Under the pieces are notes generated by a model. The model did not search any database and had not been told where the DNA came from. It worked only from the letters and a program-made list of their open reading frames with translations. From Bremerella sp. P1 (GTDB lineage Bacteria; Planctomycetota; Planctomycetia; Pirellulales; Pirellulaceae), in contig NZ_CP118164.1 in assembly GCF_028748185.1 (NCBI RefSeq), positions 5,419,814 through 5,483,813 of the forward strand: a DNA stretch of 64,000 nt, in the 5' to 3' direction. Positions 1 to 9,404 of the stretch are shown here, piece after piece (the first letter of the stretch is position 1; each line of letters opens with the position of its first letter). A program made the translations under genes and the position numbers.

Positions 1-1
1 G

Positions 2-1156
2 GCGGTCTTTCGGGCAATGCTTGAAGAGATGCTCTTCATTGCCAACACCGGCGTCGACATCCTTCGGCTGGATGCCGTGGCGTTCATTTGGAAGCAAATG
101 GGCACCAATTGCGAGAACCGTCCTGAAGCTCACTTGTTGATTCAGGCCTTCAATTGCCTGGCAGGGATTGCGGCACCAGGGCTGGTCTTTAAGTCCGAAG
201 CCATCGTTCATCCGGACGAAGTGGTGAAGTATATCGGAGTGGAAGAGTGTCAAATCTCCTACAACCCGACGCTCATGGCTTTGTTGTGGGAATCGCTGGC
301 CACGCGTAGCACGCGTCTGCTGAAGAAGTCGTTGAGCCACCGTCATCGATTACCGCATGGAACATCGTGGGTGAACTACCTGCGCTGTCACGACGATATC
401 GGCTGGACCTTCGACGATGAAGACGCGGCTCAGTTGGGCATCAATGGCTACGACCATCGACAATTCTTGAACAACTTTTACACCGGACAATTCCCTGGAT
501 CATTTGCCCGCGGCGTTCCGTTTCAGCACAACCCAACTACCGGCGACATGCGGATTTCGGGAACGTTGGCATCACTGGCCGGCCTCGAGCAAGCCATCGA
601 GTTCCACGATCCTAAATTGATCGAAATGTCGGTCCGGCGCATGTGCCTGCTGTATGGCATCACGCTGAGCATCGGGGGCATTCCGCTTCTGTATCTCGGC
701 GAAGAGTGGGGCATGCTCAACGATTACGATTTCGTGCAGGACCCGGCGAAAGCCGGAGACACACGCTGGATCCATCGCCCCAAGATGAAGTGGGAATACC
801 TGCAAAACTTCCATCAGGAAGTCGAGGATCAGAACGGGTCGATTCGCGGAAAGATCTTCCGTTCGATCCAGAGATTGATCTCGCTGAGGAAGAACCTGCC
901 GTCGCTGGCCGGGCAGCAGATGGAGCTGATCCCGGTCGATAATCCCCACGTGCTGGGCTTCGTCAGGCACTTTGAGGGAAATCGTATCTTGATCCTGGCT
1001 AATTTCACGGAAGAAGAGCAGCACGTCCCCGCCAACAACGTCCGCACGGGGGGGCTCGGACGCTTCTTCCAGGATCTGATCAGCGAGCAGGAAATTGCGA
1101 CGCATGAAGATCTCGTGATGCAGCCGTACGGTCTCTTGTGGCTGGAACGAATCTAG
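2..1156 (+). CDS. Amylosucrase (GH13), 5' end outside window
   Basis: This is the 3' part of an amylosucrase-type GH13 enzyme, which transfers glucose from sucrose to a growing alpha-1,4-glucan and releases fructose. The reading frame is open from base 2, so the gene starts before the window; about 384 residues are visible. The nucleophile region reads [14 protein letters not shown], the acid/base region [10 protein letters not shown], and the third acidic site LRCHDDIGW, all in the expected order. [16 protein letters not shown] and [17 protein letters not shown] are also typical of amylosucrases rather than of plain alpha-amylases. A C-terminal beta domain ends at the TAG stop. Sucrose hydrolase is a possible alternative within the same subfamily. 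No terminator is obvious in the following 269 bases. Confidence 0.9.
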   Translation, partial: AVFRAMLEEMLFIANTGVDILRLDAVAFIWKQMGTNCENRPEAHLLIQAFNCLAGIAAPGLVFKSEAIVHPDEVVKYIGVEECQISYNPTLMALLWESLATRSTRLLKKSLSHRHRLPHGTSWVNYLRCHDDIGWTFDDEDAAQLGINGYDHRQFLNNFYTGQFPGSFARGVPFQHNPTTGDMRISGTLASLAGLEQAIEFHDPKLIEMSVRRMCLLYGITLSIGGIPLLYLGEEWGMLNDYDFVQDPAKAGDTRWIHRPKMKWEYLQNFHQEVEDQNGSIRGKIFRSIQRLISLRKNLPSLAGQQMELIPVDNPHVLGFVRHFEGNRILILANFTEEEQHVPANNVRTGGLGRFFQDLISEQEIATHEDLVMQPYGLLWLERI

Positions 1157-1425
1157 GGCCAAAATCTGGGGGATTTGGCTCAGAATTAGGCCCTATGTGC
1201 ACAAATTTTTAGCACCTCCGGCCGAAACCTTTGCTAAGTGGTAGGTTTCTAGCAATGATCGGTAATTGGCGCGTCATTTGCGTTTCAGTACGAATGGATC
1301 GTGCCGATTAAAACGCCGGTGGCTGATTTTCGTGCGTTGTTCCCGTAATTACCGTTTGCGGGCCGGATGTTGGCCCAAACGGTTTGGCATTTCTCTCCCG
1401 CGATTCGACAATCTTTGAGGCTTCT
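1157..1425. other. Intergenic region, no gene seen
   Basis: About 270 bases separate the amylosucrase from the transglutaminase/DUF2126 gene. I see no convincing small gene here. It is long enough to carry the promoter of the downstream operon, but I cannot identify clear -35 and -10 boxes. A TTTGAGG stretch near its end is the likely ribosome binding site of the next gene. Confidence 0.5.
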
Positions 1426-4400
1426 ATGGCGATTCTGACGGCCCTTCATCATTCGACCAAGTACAAGTACGATCGCAAGATCGGCGTCGGGGCTCAGACT
1501 ATTCGTTTGCGTCCGGCACCACACTGCCGCACGCCCATCCACAGTTATTCCCTGCGAATCAATCCAAAACCGCACTTCCTGAACTGGCAGCAGGACCCAC
1601 ACGGTAACTTCGCCGCTCGCGTTGTCTTCCCGGAACCGGTTGACCACTTCCAGGTCGATGTCGATCTGATTGCCGAAATGACGGTGATCAACCCGTTCGA
1701 CTTCTTCCTCGAACCGGATGCGGAAGACTTTCCGATCATCTACAAGGAACCGCTCAAGACCGACCTAGCGCCTTTCCTGGAACAGGAACCGCATGGTCCG
1801 CTGCTGACCGAATACCTGAAGGGTGTCGATGTTACCCCACGGCGCATCGTCGACTTCCTGGTCGATATCAACCAGCGATTGCAGAATGACATCGCTTACA
1901 CGGTGCGTATGGAGCACGGCGTCCAGAGCCCGGAAGAGACTCTTGAAAAGCGTCTCGGGTCGTGTCGTGACTCGGCCTGGCTGTTGGTGCAAATGCTGCG
2001 TCACTTCGGGCTCGCCGCTCGCTTCGCTTCAGGCTACATCTGCCAATTGACGCCAGACATCAAGTCGCTCGATGGTCCTTCCGGTCCGGAAAAAGACTTC
2101 ACCGATTTGCATGCCTGGACCGAGGTCTTCCTGCCGGGTGCCGGTTGGGTTGGTCTCGACGCGACGTCGGGGCTCTTCGCCGGGGAAGGTCACATTCCAC
2201 TGGCATGTACACCGTCGCCAATCACCGCGGCACCTGTCTCGGGAAGCCACGAGCCATGCGAAGTCGAATTTGAATTCGACATGAAGATCACACGGTTCCA
2301 CGAAGATCCACGTGTGACCAAGCCGTACACCGACGAAGAGTGGGACGAGATTCAAGCCCTCGGTCACGAAGTTGACAAGCACCTGGAACGGGTCGGCATT
2401 ACGATGACCATGGGTGGCGAGCCAACCTTCGTTTCCATCGACGATATGGAAGGGGACGAGTGGAACACGGCTGCCGTTGGGCCGACCAAGCGTGGCCTGG
2501 CCGACAAGCTGATGCGTAAGCTGTTCAAGCGATTCGGCGAGGGCGGTTTCCTGCATTATGGTCAAGGTAAGTGGTACCCTGGCGAATCATTGCCACGATG
2601 GGCGTTCCGCTGCTACTGGCGTCACGATGGCGAGCCGATCTGGAATGATCAATCGCTCTTGGCCGAGGACGGCATGAACTACGGCCACGATAGTGATCTG
2701 GCGATGCAGTTCGCACGTCGTCTGGCCGAACAACTCGGTGTCGAACCAAACCATGCTAACTACGCCTATGAAGATGCGTTCTATTACACCTGGATGGAAC
2801 GTCGCCTTCCGGTGAATGTCGATATCCACGATTCTAAGCTGGAAGACGAGGAAGAACGTAAGCGAATCGCTAAGGTCTTCGAGCAGGGGATTACGTCGCC
2901 GGTTGGTGTCGTTCTACCGGTTCGTTACCTGTGGTGGGCCGCTCAGCCTGGTTGGGAAAGTGGCGAATGGCACGTGCGTAGTGACGAGCTGTTCCTCATT
3001 CCCGGTGACTCGGCGATGGGCTTGCGATTGCCGCTCAAATCGCTGATCTACGAAACCGAAGGTCAGGCTGCCGCGCTCTTCCCATTAGATCCGATGACGG
3101 AAACAACTCCGCTTCCATCGTATGCCGAGTTCATGGCGCGTCGCACGCCGGCGATGGTCGGAGGCGACTCCGGCAAGCCGTGGTCTATGAAGACCACGGG
3201 TGGCGATACTTACCGCAGCCCATCACGCCCTCAGGGCATGAGCGGACAGAGCCTGGAGTCGGACGGCTTCTTTGGCCCCGGTGACTGGGGCGACAATGGT
3301 GGTCCGAACCCCATGAATCAACTGGTTCGTACGGCCATTTGCGTCGAGCCACGCAATGGCTGCCTGCATGTCTTCATGCCGCCGGTCGATCGCATGGAAG
3401 GCTATCTCGAATTGCTGACGGCGGTGGAAGCCGTTGCCGCCGAATTGAGTTCGCCGGTGATCATCGAAGGCTACCTGCCTCCACACGATGATCGCGTCAA
3501 TCACCTGAGTGTGACGCCTGACCCCGGCGTGATCGAAGTCAACGTCCACCCAGCCAACAGTTGGCAAGAACTGGTCGACATTACGACCGGCGTTTACGAG
3601 GACGCCCACCATACTCGGTTGGGAACCGAAAAGTTCAACCGCGATGGTACCCATACCGGTACTGGCGGTGGTAACCACGTGGTGCTTGGTGGCCCGACTC
3701 CAGCGGAAAGTCCGTTCCTGAAGCGACCCGACATTCTGCGAAGCCTGATTGGCTATTGGCACAATCATCCATCGCTTTCCTATCTGTTTAGTGGTAATTT
3801 CATCGGCCCCACGAGTCAGGCGCCACGCGTCGACGAAGGACGCCGAGATGCGCTGTACGAACTGAAGATTGCCTTCGAGCAGATCCCCGATAAGGGGCAG
3901 TTCTCGCCTTGGTTGGTCGACCGTGTCTTCCGCAACTTGCTGGTGGACATTACCGGAAATACCCACCGTGCCGAGTTCTGCATCGACAAGCTATTCTCCC
4001 CGGATAGCAGCTCGGGGCGACGTGGTTTGCTGGAATTCCGTGCTTTCGAGATGCCTCCCCACGCTCGAATGAGCCTCACCCAGCAACTGCTGCTGCGGTC
4101 GTTAATGGCTCGTTTTGCTGAGCATCCGTATAAAATGCCTCTGGTCGATTGGGATACGAGTCTGCATGACCGATTCATGCTGCCGCATTTCAATTACCAA
4201 GACTTTGAAGACGTAATCGAGGAGACGAAGGACGCCGGATTCGAGCTGGAAGCATATTGGTTCCTCCCTCACTTTGAGTTCAAATTCCCTAAAATTGGGG
4301 AATTCTCTCATCGAGGTGTCCAGGTCGAGCTTCGCAAAGCGATCGAACCTTGGTACGTCCTGGGTGAAGAATCTGGGCAAGGTTTTACCGCCCGATATGT

Positions 4401-4839
4401 CGATTCGTCGCTGGAACGGATGCAGGTCAAAGTTCGCGGAGCGATCCCAGGCCGGCACTTTGTGATGTGTAACGGACGTAAGATTCCGCTACATCCAACA
4501 GGAACCGAGCAGGAATTCGTCGCTGGCGTGCGGTATCGGGCCTGGCAGCCGCCAAGTTGCCTACATCCCACGATTCCGGTCGATGAACCCCTGACGATCG
4601 ACCTGTACGACTCATGGTTCCAGCGAAGTTTGGGAGGTTGTCGCTATCACGTAGGACATCCAGGGGGGAATAATCCCGAAGCATTCCCTGTGAATGCCTT
4701 CGAGGCCGAGTCCCGCCGTGGGGGTAGATTTGAGAAGATGGGGCATACGCCCGGTTATGTCGAGCTTCCGCCGGATGAGTCCTCGACTGAATTCCCCTTC
4801 ACGCTAGATTTGAGACGGGGTAAAACCAAGCATCTGTAA
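1426..4839 (+). CDS. Transglutaminase-like protein with C-terminal DUF2126 region
   Basis: A 1137-residue protein with a Bact_transglu_N-type domain (about residues 4-85), a transglutaminase core (about 130-260) and a long DUF2126-type region. The Cys/His/Asp triad is visible as C180 in GSCRDSAW, H229 in LHAWTEV and D245 in VGLDATSG. DUF2126 has been proposed to be a glutamine-synthetase-like amide ligase domain; I recall this from work on amidoligase families and have not tested it. I chose ATG 1426, which follows TTTGAGG by five bases and begins directly with the conserved MAILTALHHSTKYKYD; the frame is open further upstream. It starts an apparent operon with the ATP-grasp/alpha-E fusion 51 bases downstream. 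A role in making or cleaving peptide or amide bonds is likely; the substrate is unknown. Confidence 0.88.
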   Translation: MAILTALHHSTKYKYDRKIGVGAQTIRLRPAPHCRTPIHSYSLRINPKPHFLNWQQDPHGNFAARVVFPEPVDHFQVDVDLIAEMTVINPFDFFLEPDAEDFPIIYKEPLKTDLAPFLEQEPHGPLLTEYLKGVDVTPRRIVDFLVDINQRLQNDIAYTVRMEHGVQSPEETLEKRLGSCRDSAWLLVQMLRHFGLAARFASGYICQLTPDIKSLDGPSGPEKDFTDLHAWTEVFLPGAGWVGLDATSGLFAGEGHIPLACTPSPITAAPVSGSHEPCEVEFEFDMKITRFHEDPRVTKPYTDEEWDEIQALGHEVDKHLERVGITMTMGGEPTFVSIDDMEGDEWNTAAVGPTKRGLADKLMRKLFKRFGEGGFLHYGQGKWYPGESLPRWAFRCYWRHDGEPIWNDQSLLAEDGMNYGHDSDLAMQFARRLAEQLGVEPNHANYAYEDAFYYTWMERRLPVNVDIHDSKLEDEEERKRIAKVFEQGITSPVGVVLPVRYLWWAAQPGWESGEWHVRSDELFLIPGDSAMGLRLPLKSLIYETEGQAAALFPLDPMTETTPLPSYAEFMARRTPAMVGGDSGKPWSMKTTGGDTYRSPSRPQGMSGQSLESDGFFGPGDWGDNGGPNPMNQLVRTAICVEPRNGCLHVFMPPVDRMEGYLELLTAVEAVAAELSSPVIIEGYLPPHDDRVNHLSVTPDPGVIEVNVHPANSWQELVDITTGVYEDAHHTRLGTEKFNRDGTHTGTGGGNHVVLGGPTPAESPFLKRPDILRSLIGYWHNHPSLSYLFSGNFIGPTSQAPRVDEGRRDALYELKIAFEQIPDKGQFSPWLVDRVFRNLLVDITGNTHRAEFCIDKLFSPDSSSGRRGLLEFRAFEMPPHARMSLTQQLLLRSLMARFAEHPYKMPLVDWDTSLHDRFMLPHFNYQDFEDVIEETKDAGFELEAYWFLPHFEFKFPKIGEFSHRGVQVELRKAIEPWYVLGEESGQGFTARYVDSSLERMQVKVRGAIPGRHFVMCNGRKIPLHPTGTEQEFVAGVRYRAWQPPSCLHPTIPVDEPLTIDLYDSWFQRSLGGCRYHVGHPGGNNPEAFPVNAFEAESRRGGRFEKMGHTPGYVELPPDESSTEFPFTLDLRRGKTKHL

Positions 4840-4890
4840 ACCCCACGCAGGGATTGCGTAACACCTCATTTTGGACAACCCGAGGTTTCG

Positions 4891-7440
4891 GTGACCAGAA
4901 TTCCCGCACAAAATGATGCGTCCGCCGATCTATTTGCCCCGTATAAGCCGATTCCCGACGTATACGACGAACTGAATGATGGTACGCACATAAGGCCCCA
5001 TTGGCAAAGTTTCGTCCAAGGCGTTCGAGACATTGGTGCCGGCGAATTCCAACGTCGCTGGCAACAAATGCAAAAATTGCTCGATCGCACGGGCATGGCC
5101 TATATCGGTGCGGGTATTGGAAGCCCTGCCCAGGATCGTCGCGCCCGCCCCTGGGAGCTTGATCCGCTACCGGTACTACTGCCTAGTAGCGAGTGGGATC
5201 AAATATCTCGAGGAATAAAGCAGCGTGGCAAACTGATGCAGATGATTTTGCAGGATCTGTACGGTCCGCAAGATTTACTGCGCAGCGGGATTCTTCCCGA
5301 AGAAGTCCTGTTCCGGCATCCGGGTTATTACCGTTGTTTTCACGGTCAGAACCCACCCGGGAATAATTACATCTACTTCTACGCCGCGGACCTTTCCCGC
5401 TCGCCAGATGGAAGTTGGTGGGTCCAAGGGGATCGAAGCGAATCCCCGTCCGGCAGCGGCTTCGCGCTCGAGAATCGAATTACCCAGTCTCGGATGACGC
5501 CGAGCCTCTTCCATAAAGAGAACGTTCAGCGTCTGGCCGGCTACTTCATGAAAGTGAAGGAGGCCGTACTGCGTGCTTGTTCACGCGTGACCAATCCGCG
5601 GGTCGTGATTCTCAGCAATGGCCCAGAAAGCCCGAATTACTTCGAAGATGCCTACCTCGCTCGCTACCTCGGTTACACGTTGGTTGAACCGGCCGACCTG
5701 GCCGTGCGTGGCAATCGCGTCATGCTGAAAACGTTAGGGGGCCTGCTTCCGGTCGACGTCATCATTCGGCGTCCTAACAGCGATCAGTGTGATCCCCTCG
5801 AGATTAGCCACTCGACCGGAGGAATCCCGGAACTGCTGCAAGTTTGCCGCATGAAGAATGTGGTGGTGCTCAATCCATTGGGTTCGGGCATCGTCGAGTC
5901 TCCGATCTTCATGACGTTCATGCCGCAGTTGTGTCAGCACCTGTTGGGCGAACCGCTCATTCTGCCTGGCGTCGCCACCTGGCGCTGTGGCGACCCTGAT
6001 TCGTTGGCTTACGTAGTCGAGAATATCGAGAAGCTTGTCATCAAATCGGCTTACCGAAAGCGTGGTAATCGAACGGGAATCTTCCGCGTTCAGAAAGATG
6101 GTGACCAGGAAAAACTGATTCGCATGATTCAGGCAGACCCTGACATGTTCGTTGCCCAAGAGGAAGTCGTTCGGTCGACCAGTCCGGTCTATTCCAAGAA
6201 GACCCTTACGCCGGCCCATATTGCTCTGCGAAGTTTTGCTGTGTTAGGGCAACATGAGTTCGAGACGATGCCAGGCGGATTGGTACGCTTGAGTGGCGAA
6301 CTGCAACCGCTCGAAGCCTCGTTGCAAGTGGGCGAACGCAGCAAGGATGCGTGGGTACTATCCGCGACTCCGATCGCTCGCGTGAGCTTGTTGAAGCAGC
6401 CGGAGCATGGTGTCGAACTAAAGCGTACCGGCGGAGAACTCCCCAGCCGCATCGCCGAAAACTTGTACTGGTTGGGACGCAACTTGGAACGCGCCGACGT
6501 GACGGCACGTATCCTGCGGACAACCATTTCGCGATTGACCAGTGAAGAGCAGATCGTCGAGATGCCTGAAGTGGTCATCTTGATGCGGACGATGGCCGAG
6601 ATGGGCATTATCGAGACCGGCTACGGTGTCGAAGAGATGCGAAAGCAATTGCCTCCCATCGAGCGAAACCTGGCCGTCAGTATCTTTGACGAACAGAACT
6701 CGATGAGTTTGCGTTCGATCGTCACGCAGATCTTCCGGCTCACGTCGCGTAGCCGTGATCGTGTTTCGGCTGATAGCTGGCGTGTGCTGCACCGCGTCGA
6801 CCAAGGCTTCCAACCGCCGAAAACCGGCTACTGGGATTTGTCCGATTGTTTGGCCTTGCTCGACGACCTGATCCTCGACCTGGCAGCGTTCTCAGGGATC
6901 ATCTCTGAAAGCATTACGCGTACCCAGGTCTATCACTTCCTCGACATGGGGCGACGCATGGAGCGGGCCACGCAAAGTTCGCGACTGATGCGGAACTGCC
7001 TGGTTCTTCCTTCCGGAGACCTGGCCGCCATCTTGGAAGCGCTCTTGGAGATCTCCGACAGTCTGATTACCTACCGTTCGCGTTATCTGGAAGAAATGCA
7101 TCTGGGAGCCGTGCTCGATCTGCTGGTGACCGACGAGACCAACCCACGGTCGATTGCCCGGCAGTTGGCTCAACTGTTAGAGCACGTCAACGACCTGCCC
7201 AACGTGGGGAATCATGCTGGCTACACGGTCGAACAGCGTCTGGCGATGTCGCTTTTGCACGAAGTCCGGATGTTCGACGTAACACGTGTACGAGCCCCCG
7301 ACGCATTGTCCGCCGGCGAATCGCTGCATATGCTGTTGCAAGAAATTGAATCGCTGCTTCCAAAGCTATCGGACGTTGTTTCCCAGCGATATCTTGTTCA
7401 CTCGATGCCCCAGTCACACCTGGTCGAGATCCGCCCCTAG
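4891..7440 (+). CDS. Circularly permuted ATP-grasp / alpha-E fusion protein
   Basis: An 849-residue fusion. The N-terminal half (about 1-500) is a circularly permuted ATP-grasp ligase (DUF404/DUF407 type) with hallmarks such as YFEDAYLARYLG, VDVIIRRPNSD, NPLGSGIVESP and IKSAYRKRGNRTG. The C-terminal part (about 520-849) is an alpha-E (DUF403) helical domain, beginning PSRIAENLYWLGRNLERAD. Family knowledge suggests ATP-dependent amide-bond formation, often next to transglutaminases. The GTG start at 4891 has GAGG six to nine bases upstream. It lies between two transglutaminase genes, 51 bases after the first and 21 before the second, so one transcript is likely. The split counterpart of this fusion (separate alpha-E and ATP-grasp genes) lies on the other strand at 8.4-10.9 kb. 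Confidence 0.9.
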   Translation: MTRIPAQNDASADLFAPYKPIPDVYDELNDGTHIRPHWQSFVQGVRDIGAGEFQRRWQQMQKLLDRTGMAYIGAGIGSPAQDRRARPWELDPLPVLLPSSEWDQISRGIKQRGKLMQMILQDLYGPQDLLRSGILPEEVLFRHPGYYRCFHGQNPPGNNYIYFYAADLSRSPDGSWWVQGDRSESPSGSGFALENRITQSRMTPSLFHKENVQRLAGYFMKVKEAVLRACSRVTNPRVVILSNGPESPNYFEDAYLARYLGYTLVEPADLAVRGNRVMLKTLGGLLPVDVIIRRPNSDQCDPLEISHSTGGIPELLQVCRMKNVVVLNPLGSGIVESPIFMTFMPQLCQHLLGEPLILPGVATWRCGDPDSLAYVVENIEKLVIKSAYRKRGNRTGIFRVQKDGDQEKLIRMIQADPDMFVAQEEVVRSTSPVYSKKTLTPAHIALRSFAVLGQHEFETMPGGLVRLSGELQPLEASLQVGERSKDAWVLSATPIARVSLLKQPEHGVELKRTGGELPSRIAENLYWLGRNLERADVTARILRTTISRLTSEEQIVEMPEVVILMRTMAEMGIIETGYGVEEMRKQLPPIERNLAVSIFDEQNSMSLRSIVTQIFRLTSRSRDRVSADSWRVLHRVDQGFQPPKTGYWDLSDCLALLDDLILDLAAFSGIISESITRTQVYHFLDMGRRMERATQSSRLMRNCLVLPSGDLAAILEALLEISDSLITYRSRYLEEMHLGAVLDLLVTDETNPRSIARQLAQLLEHVNDLPNVGNHAGYTVEQRLAMSLLHEVRMFDVTRVRAPDALSAGESLHMLLQEIESLLPKLSDVVSQRYLVHSMPQSHLVEIRP

Positions 7441-7461
7441 TAGATGAAGCTTTGACCAACC

Positions 7462-8397
7462 GTGCGATATCAAGTGGAACACAAGACGGCTTACCACTAC
7501 TCCGAGCCTGCCTCGGTAGCGCACAATCTATTGCATTTGCGCGTCCCCACAACGCATCGCCAAAGCGTCGAAGATTTCGCTCTGACGGTCGAGCCCAAGC
7601 CGAGATCGGTCGTTTCGCGAACCGATTATTTCGGCAATCAGGTTCATTACTTCGCGTTGAGCGAACCACATAGCGGAATGACCATCACGGCGACCAGTCG
7701 CGTGGTGGTAAAAACCCCAGCGCCGATAACAACCTCGCCAGCTTGGGAAGATCTCGCCGCGCACGCCAAGGACCGCGACTTTCCTCTGGAAGTTCGCCAA
7801 TACCTATTCCCTTCGCGGCACATTCGGATGTTGCCCATCCTGAGCGAATACGGCAAGGCGGCATTCACCCGGGCCCGTCCCATTGTTGAAGCGGCGATGG
7901 AACTAACGACGCGAATTTATACCGAGTACAAATACGACTCGAACGCGACCAATATCTTTACGCCGCTCGAGGAAGTCGTTCGTCAGCGACACGGTGTTTG
8001 CCAAGACTTTGCCCACGTGGGGATCGGAGCGTTGAGGGCTCTAGGCTTGCCGGCTCGTTACGTCAGTGGGTACCTGCGTACCGAACCGCCACCGGGCAAA
8101 CCTCGCCTGGTGGGTGCCGATGCTTCCCATGCCTGGTTCTCGGTCTTTTGTGGAACCGACCTGGGTTGGATCGATTTCGATCCGACGAATAACGTGATGG
8201 TGGGCACCGATCACATCACCCTGGCCCACGGGCGAGACTTCGAAGACGTTTCGCCCATTCAAGGGGTCGTTATGGGTGGCGGCACGCGGACCATGCAAGT
8301 TGGCGTCGACGTGATGCCGCTGGGTGCTAAGACCAACGGCGCGCCCTCAGGACCTGCCGCTACCCAGCAGCAGCAACAGCGAAGTCAGAACAAGTAG
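7462..8397 (+). CDS. Transglutaminase family protein
   Basis: A 311-residue cytosolic protein with an N-terminal Bact_transglu_N domain (MRYQVEHKTAYHYSEPAS) and a transglutaminase/protease core. The catalytic triad can be read as C180 (HGVCQDFAH), H223 (ASHAWFSV) and D240 (DFDPTNN). The C-terminus ends in a Gln-rich stretch. The GTG start at 7462 is supported by homology at the N-terminus; the ribosome binding site is weak. It is the last gene of the plus-strand module and converges on the alpha-E gene with 36 bases between stops. Proteins of this group may act as peptidases or as amide-forming enzymes; the sequence does not decide between these. Confidence 0.9.
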   Translation: MRYQVEHKTAYHYSEPASVAHNLLHLRVPTTHRQSVEDFALTVEPKPRSVVSRTDYFGNQVHYFALSEPHSGMTITATSRVVVKTPAPITTSPAWEDLAAHAKDRDFPLEVRQYLFPSRHIRMLPILSEYGKAAFTRARPIVEAAMELTTRIYTEYKYDSNATNIFTPLEEVVRQRHGVCQDFAHVGIGALRALGLPARYVSGYLRTEPPPGKPRLVGADASHAWFSVFCGTDLGWIDFDPTNNVMVGTDHITLAHGRDFEDVSPIQGVVMGGGTRTMQVGVDVMPLGAKTNGAPSGPAATQQQQQRSQNK

Positions 8398-8425
8398 GGT
8401 GCTCAGACTGATTTCTGAGCGACCC
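8397..8425. terminator. Hairpin between convergent genes
   Basis: An inverted repeat pairs GCTCAGA with TCTGAGC around a six-base loop, extended by GGGT and ACCC on the outside with one bulged base. It sits exactly between two convergent stops, so it may act for both strands, although no strong T-run follows. Confidence 0.5.
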
Positions 8426-8433
8426 TATCTATC

Positions 8434-9387
8434 TTATGCTGCTGCTTGAAGACTGAAGAAGGTTGTCCCGATCGATTCGCCGACGAGATTCAAACGCTTC
8501 TGGAAGTCGTCGATGAACTCGTGCAAGCCGCGAGCGATAATGTCTGTCGCGCTGGTAAATGCGAACTCAGCACGAAGTTGACCCAGTCGCTGCTCGGGCA
8601 GGTTCGTAAACCCTTCGATGTCGCTTCCGGTGATCGCGTGCAGCGATTCATTCGCTTTAGTAAGGCAGTGCAGAACGGCTCGCGGGAACTCTTTGTCCAG
8701 CATGATGAAGTCGACGACGTTCTGCGGAACAATTCGACCAAAACGCTGGCGATACATTTCGTAAGCACTTGCCGAACGGAGCAGGGCACCCCACTGTAAA
8801 TCATCGAACGCGCTTCCCACGTGCTGCGGGCTGGGCAGCAGGATGTAATACTTCACATCCAGAATGCGAGACATCTTGTCGGCCCGTTCCAGGAAGCGTC
8901 CTAGCTGACAGAAATGCCACCCTTCGCCGTGGGTCATGGTTGCATCGGTCACGCCGCTGAACTGCTGACCCGAATTACGAACGGCTTCGTAAAAGTCGGG
9001 CAGGTCGTCCAAAATGCCTTCGGCATCCCCCACATCTTTGACCATCAGGTAGAAGCGGTTGATGTGCTCCCACATTTCGGCCGAGATGCGTTCGCGGATG
9101 CTGCGGGCATTCTCACGAGCGTTGATCAGACAGGAAAGAATCGAGTTCGGATTGTTGCGATCGAACGTCAGAAACTCGATAACGTTTCGCTTACTGGCTT
9201 CGCCGTAAATCTCAGAGAACTTTTCATCATCACCAGTGGTGGTGACCAGCGGCATCCATTGCTGGTTGCCGGCGGTCGACAAATCCATGCTGATGTTCAA
9301 GTTCACCGCGATGAAGCGGGCTACCGCCTCAGCACGTTCGATATAACGGCTGGTCCAATAGATGGAGTCGGCTACGCGACTTAACAT
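8434..9387 (-). CDS. Alpha-E domain protein (DUF403)
   Basis: A 317-residue all-helical alpha-E protein starting MLSRVADSIYWTSRYIERAE, the hallmark of the family. Its partner ATP-grasp gene lies directly upstream on the same strand (17 bases between stop and start), as in many bacteria where the two proteins are encoded together. The exact activity of alpha-E proteins is not established; they are thought to assist the ATP-grasp enzyme. The ATG start has GAAAGG upstream. It is a paralogue of the C-terminal half of the fusion at 4.9-7.4 kb, but clearly divergent from it. Confidence 0.9.
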   Translation of the reverse strand: MLSRVADSIYWTSRYIERAEAVARFIAVNLNISMDLSTAGNQQWMPLVTTTGDDEKFSEIYGEASKRNVIEFLTFDRNNPNSILSCLINARENARSIRERISAEMWEHINRFYLMVKDVGDAEGILDDLPDFYEAVRNSGQQFSGVTDATMTHGEGWHFCQLGRFLERADKMSRILDVKYYILLPSPQHVGSAFDDLQWGALLRSASAYEMYRQRFGRIVPQNVVDFIMLDKEFPRAVLHCLTKANESLHAITGSDIEGFTNLPEQRLGQLRAEFAFTSATDIIARGLHEFIDDFQKRLNLVGESIGTTFFSLQAAA

Positions 9388-9404
9388 GAAGAACCTTTCA
9401 ATCC

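Noticed and set aside
3223-3966. 247-codon minus-strand frame in the DUF2126 gene
   Set aside because: It lies fully within a conserved gene and lacks family features.
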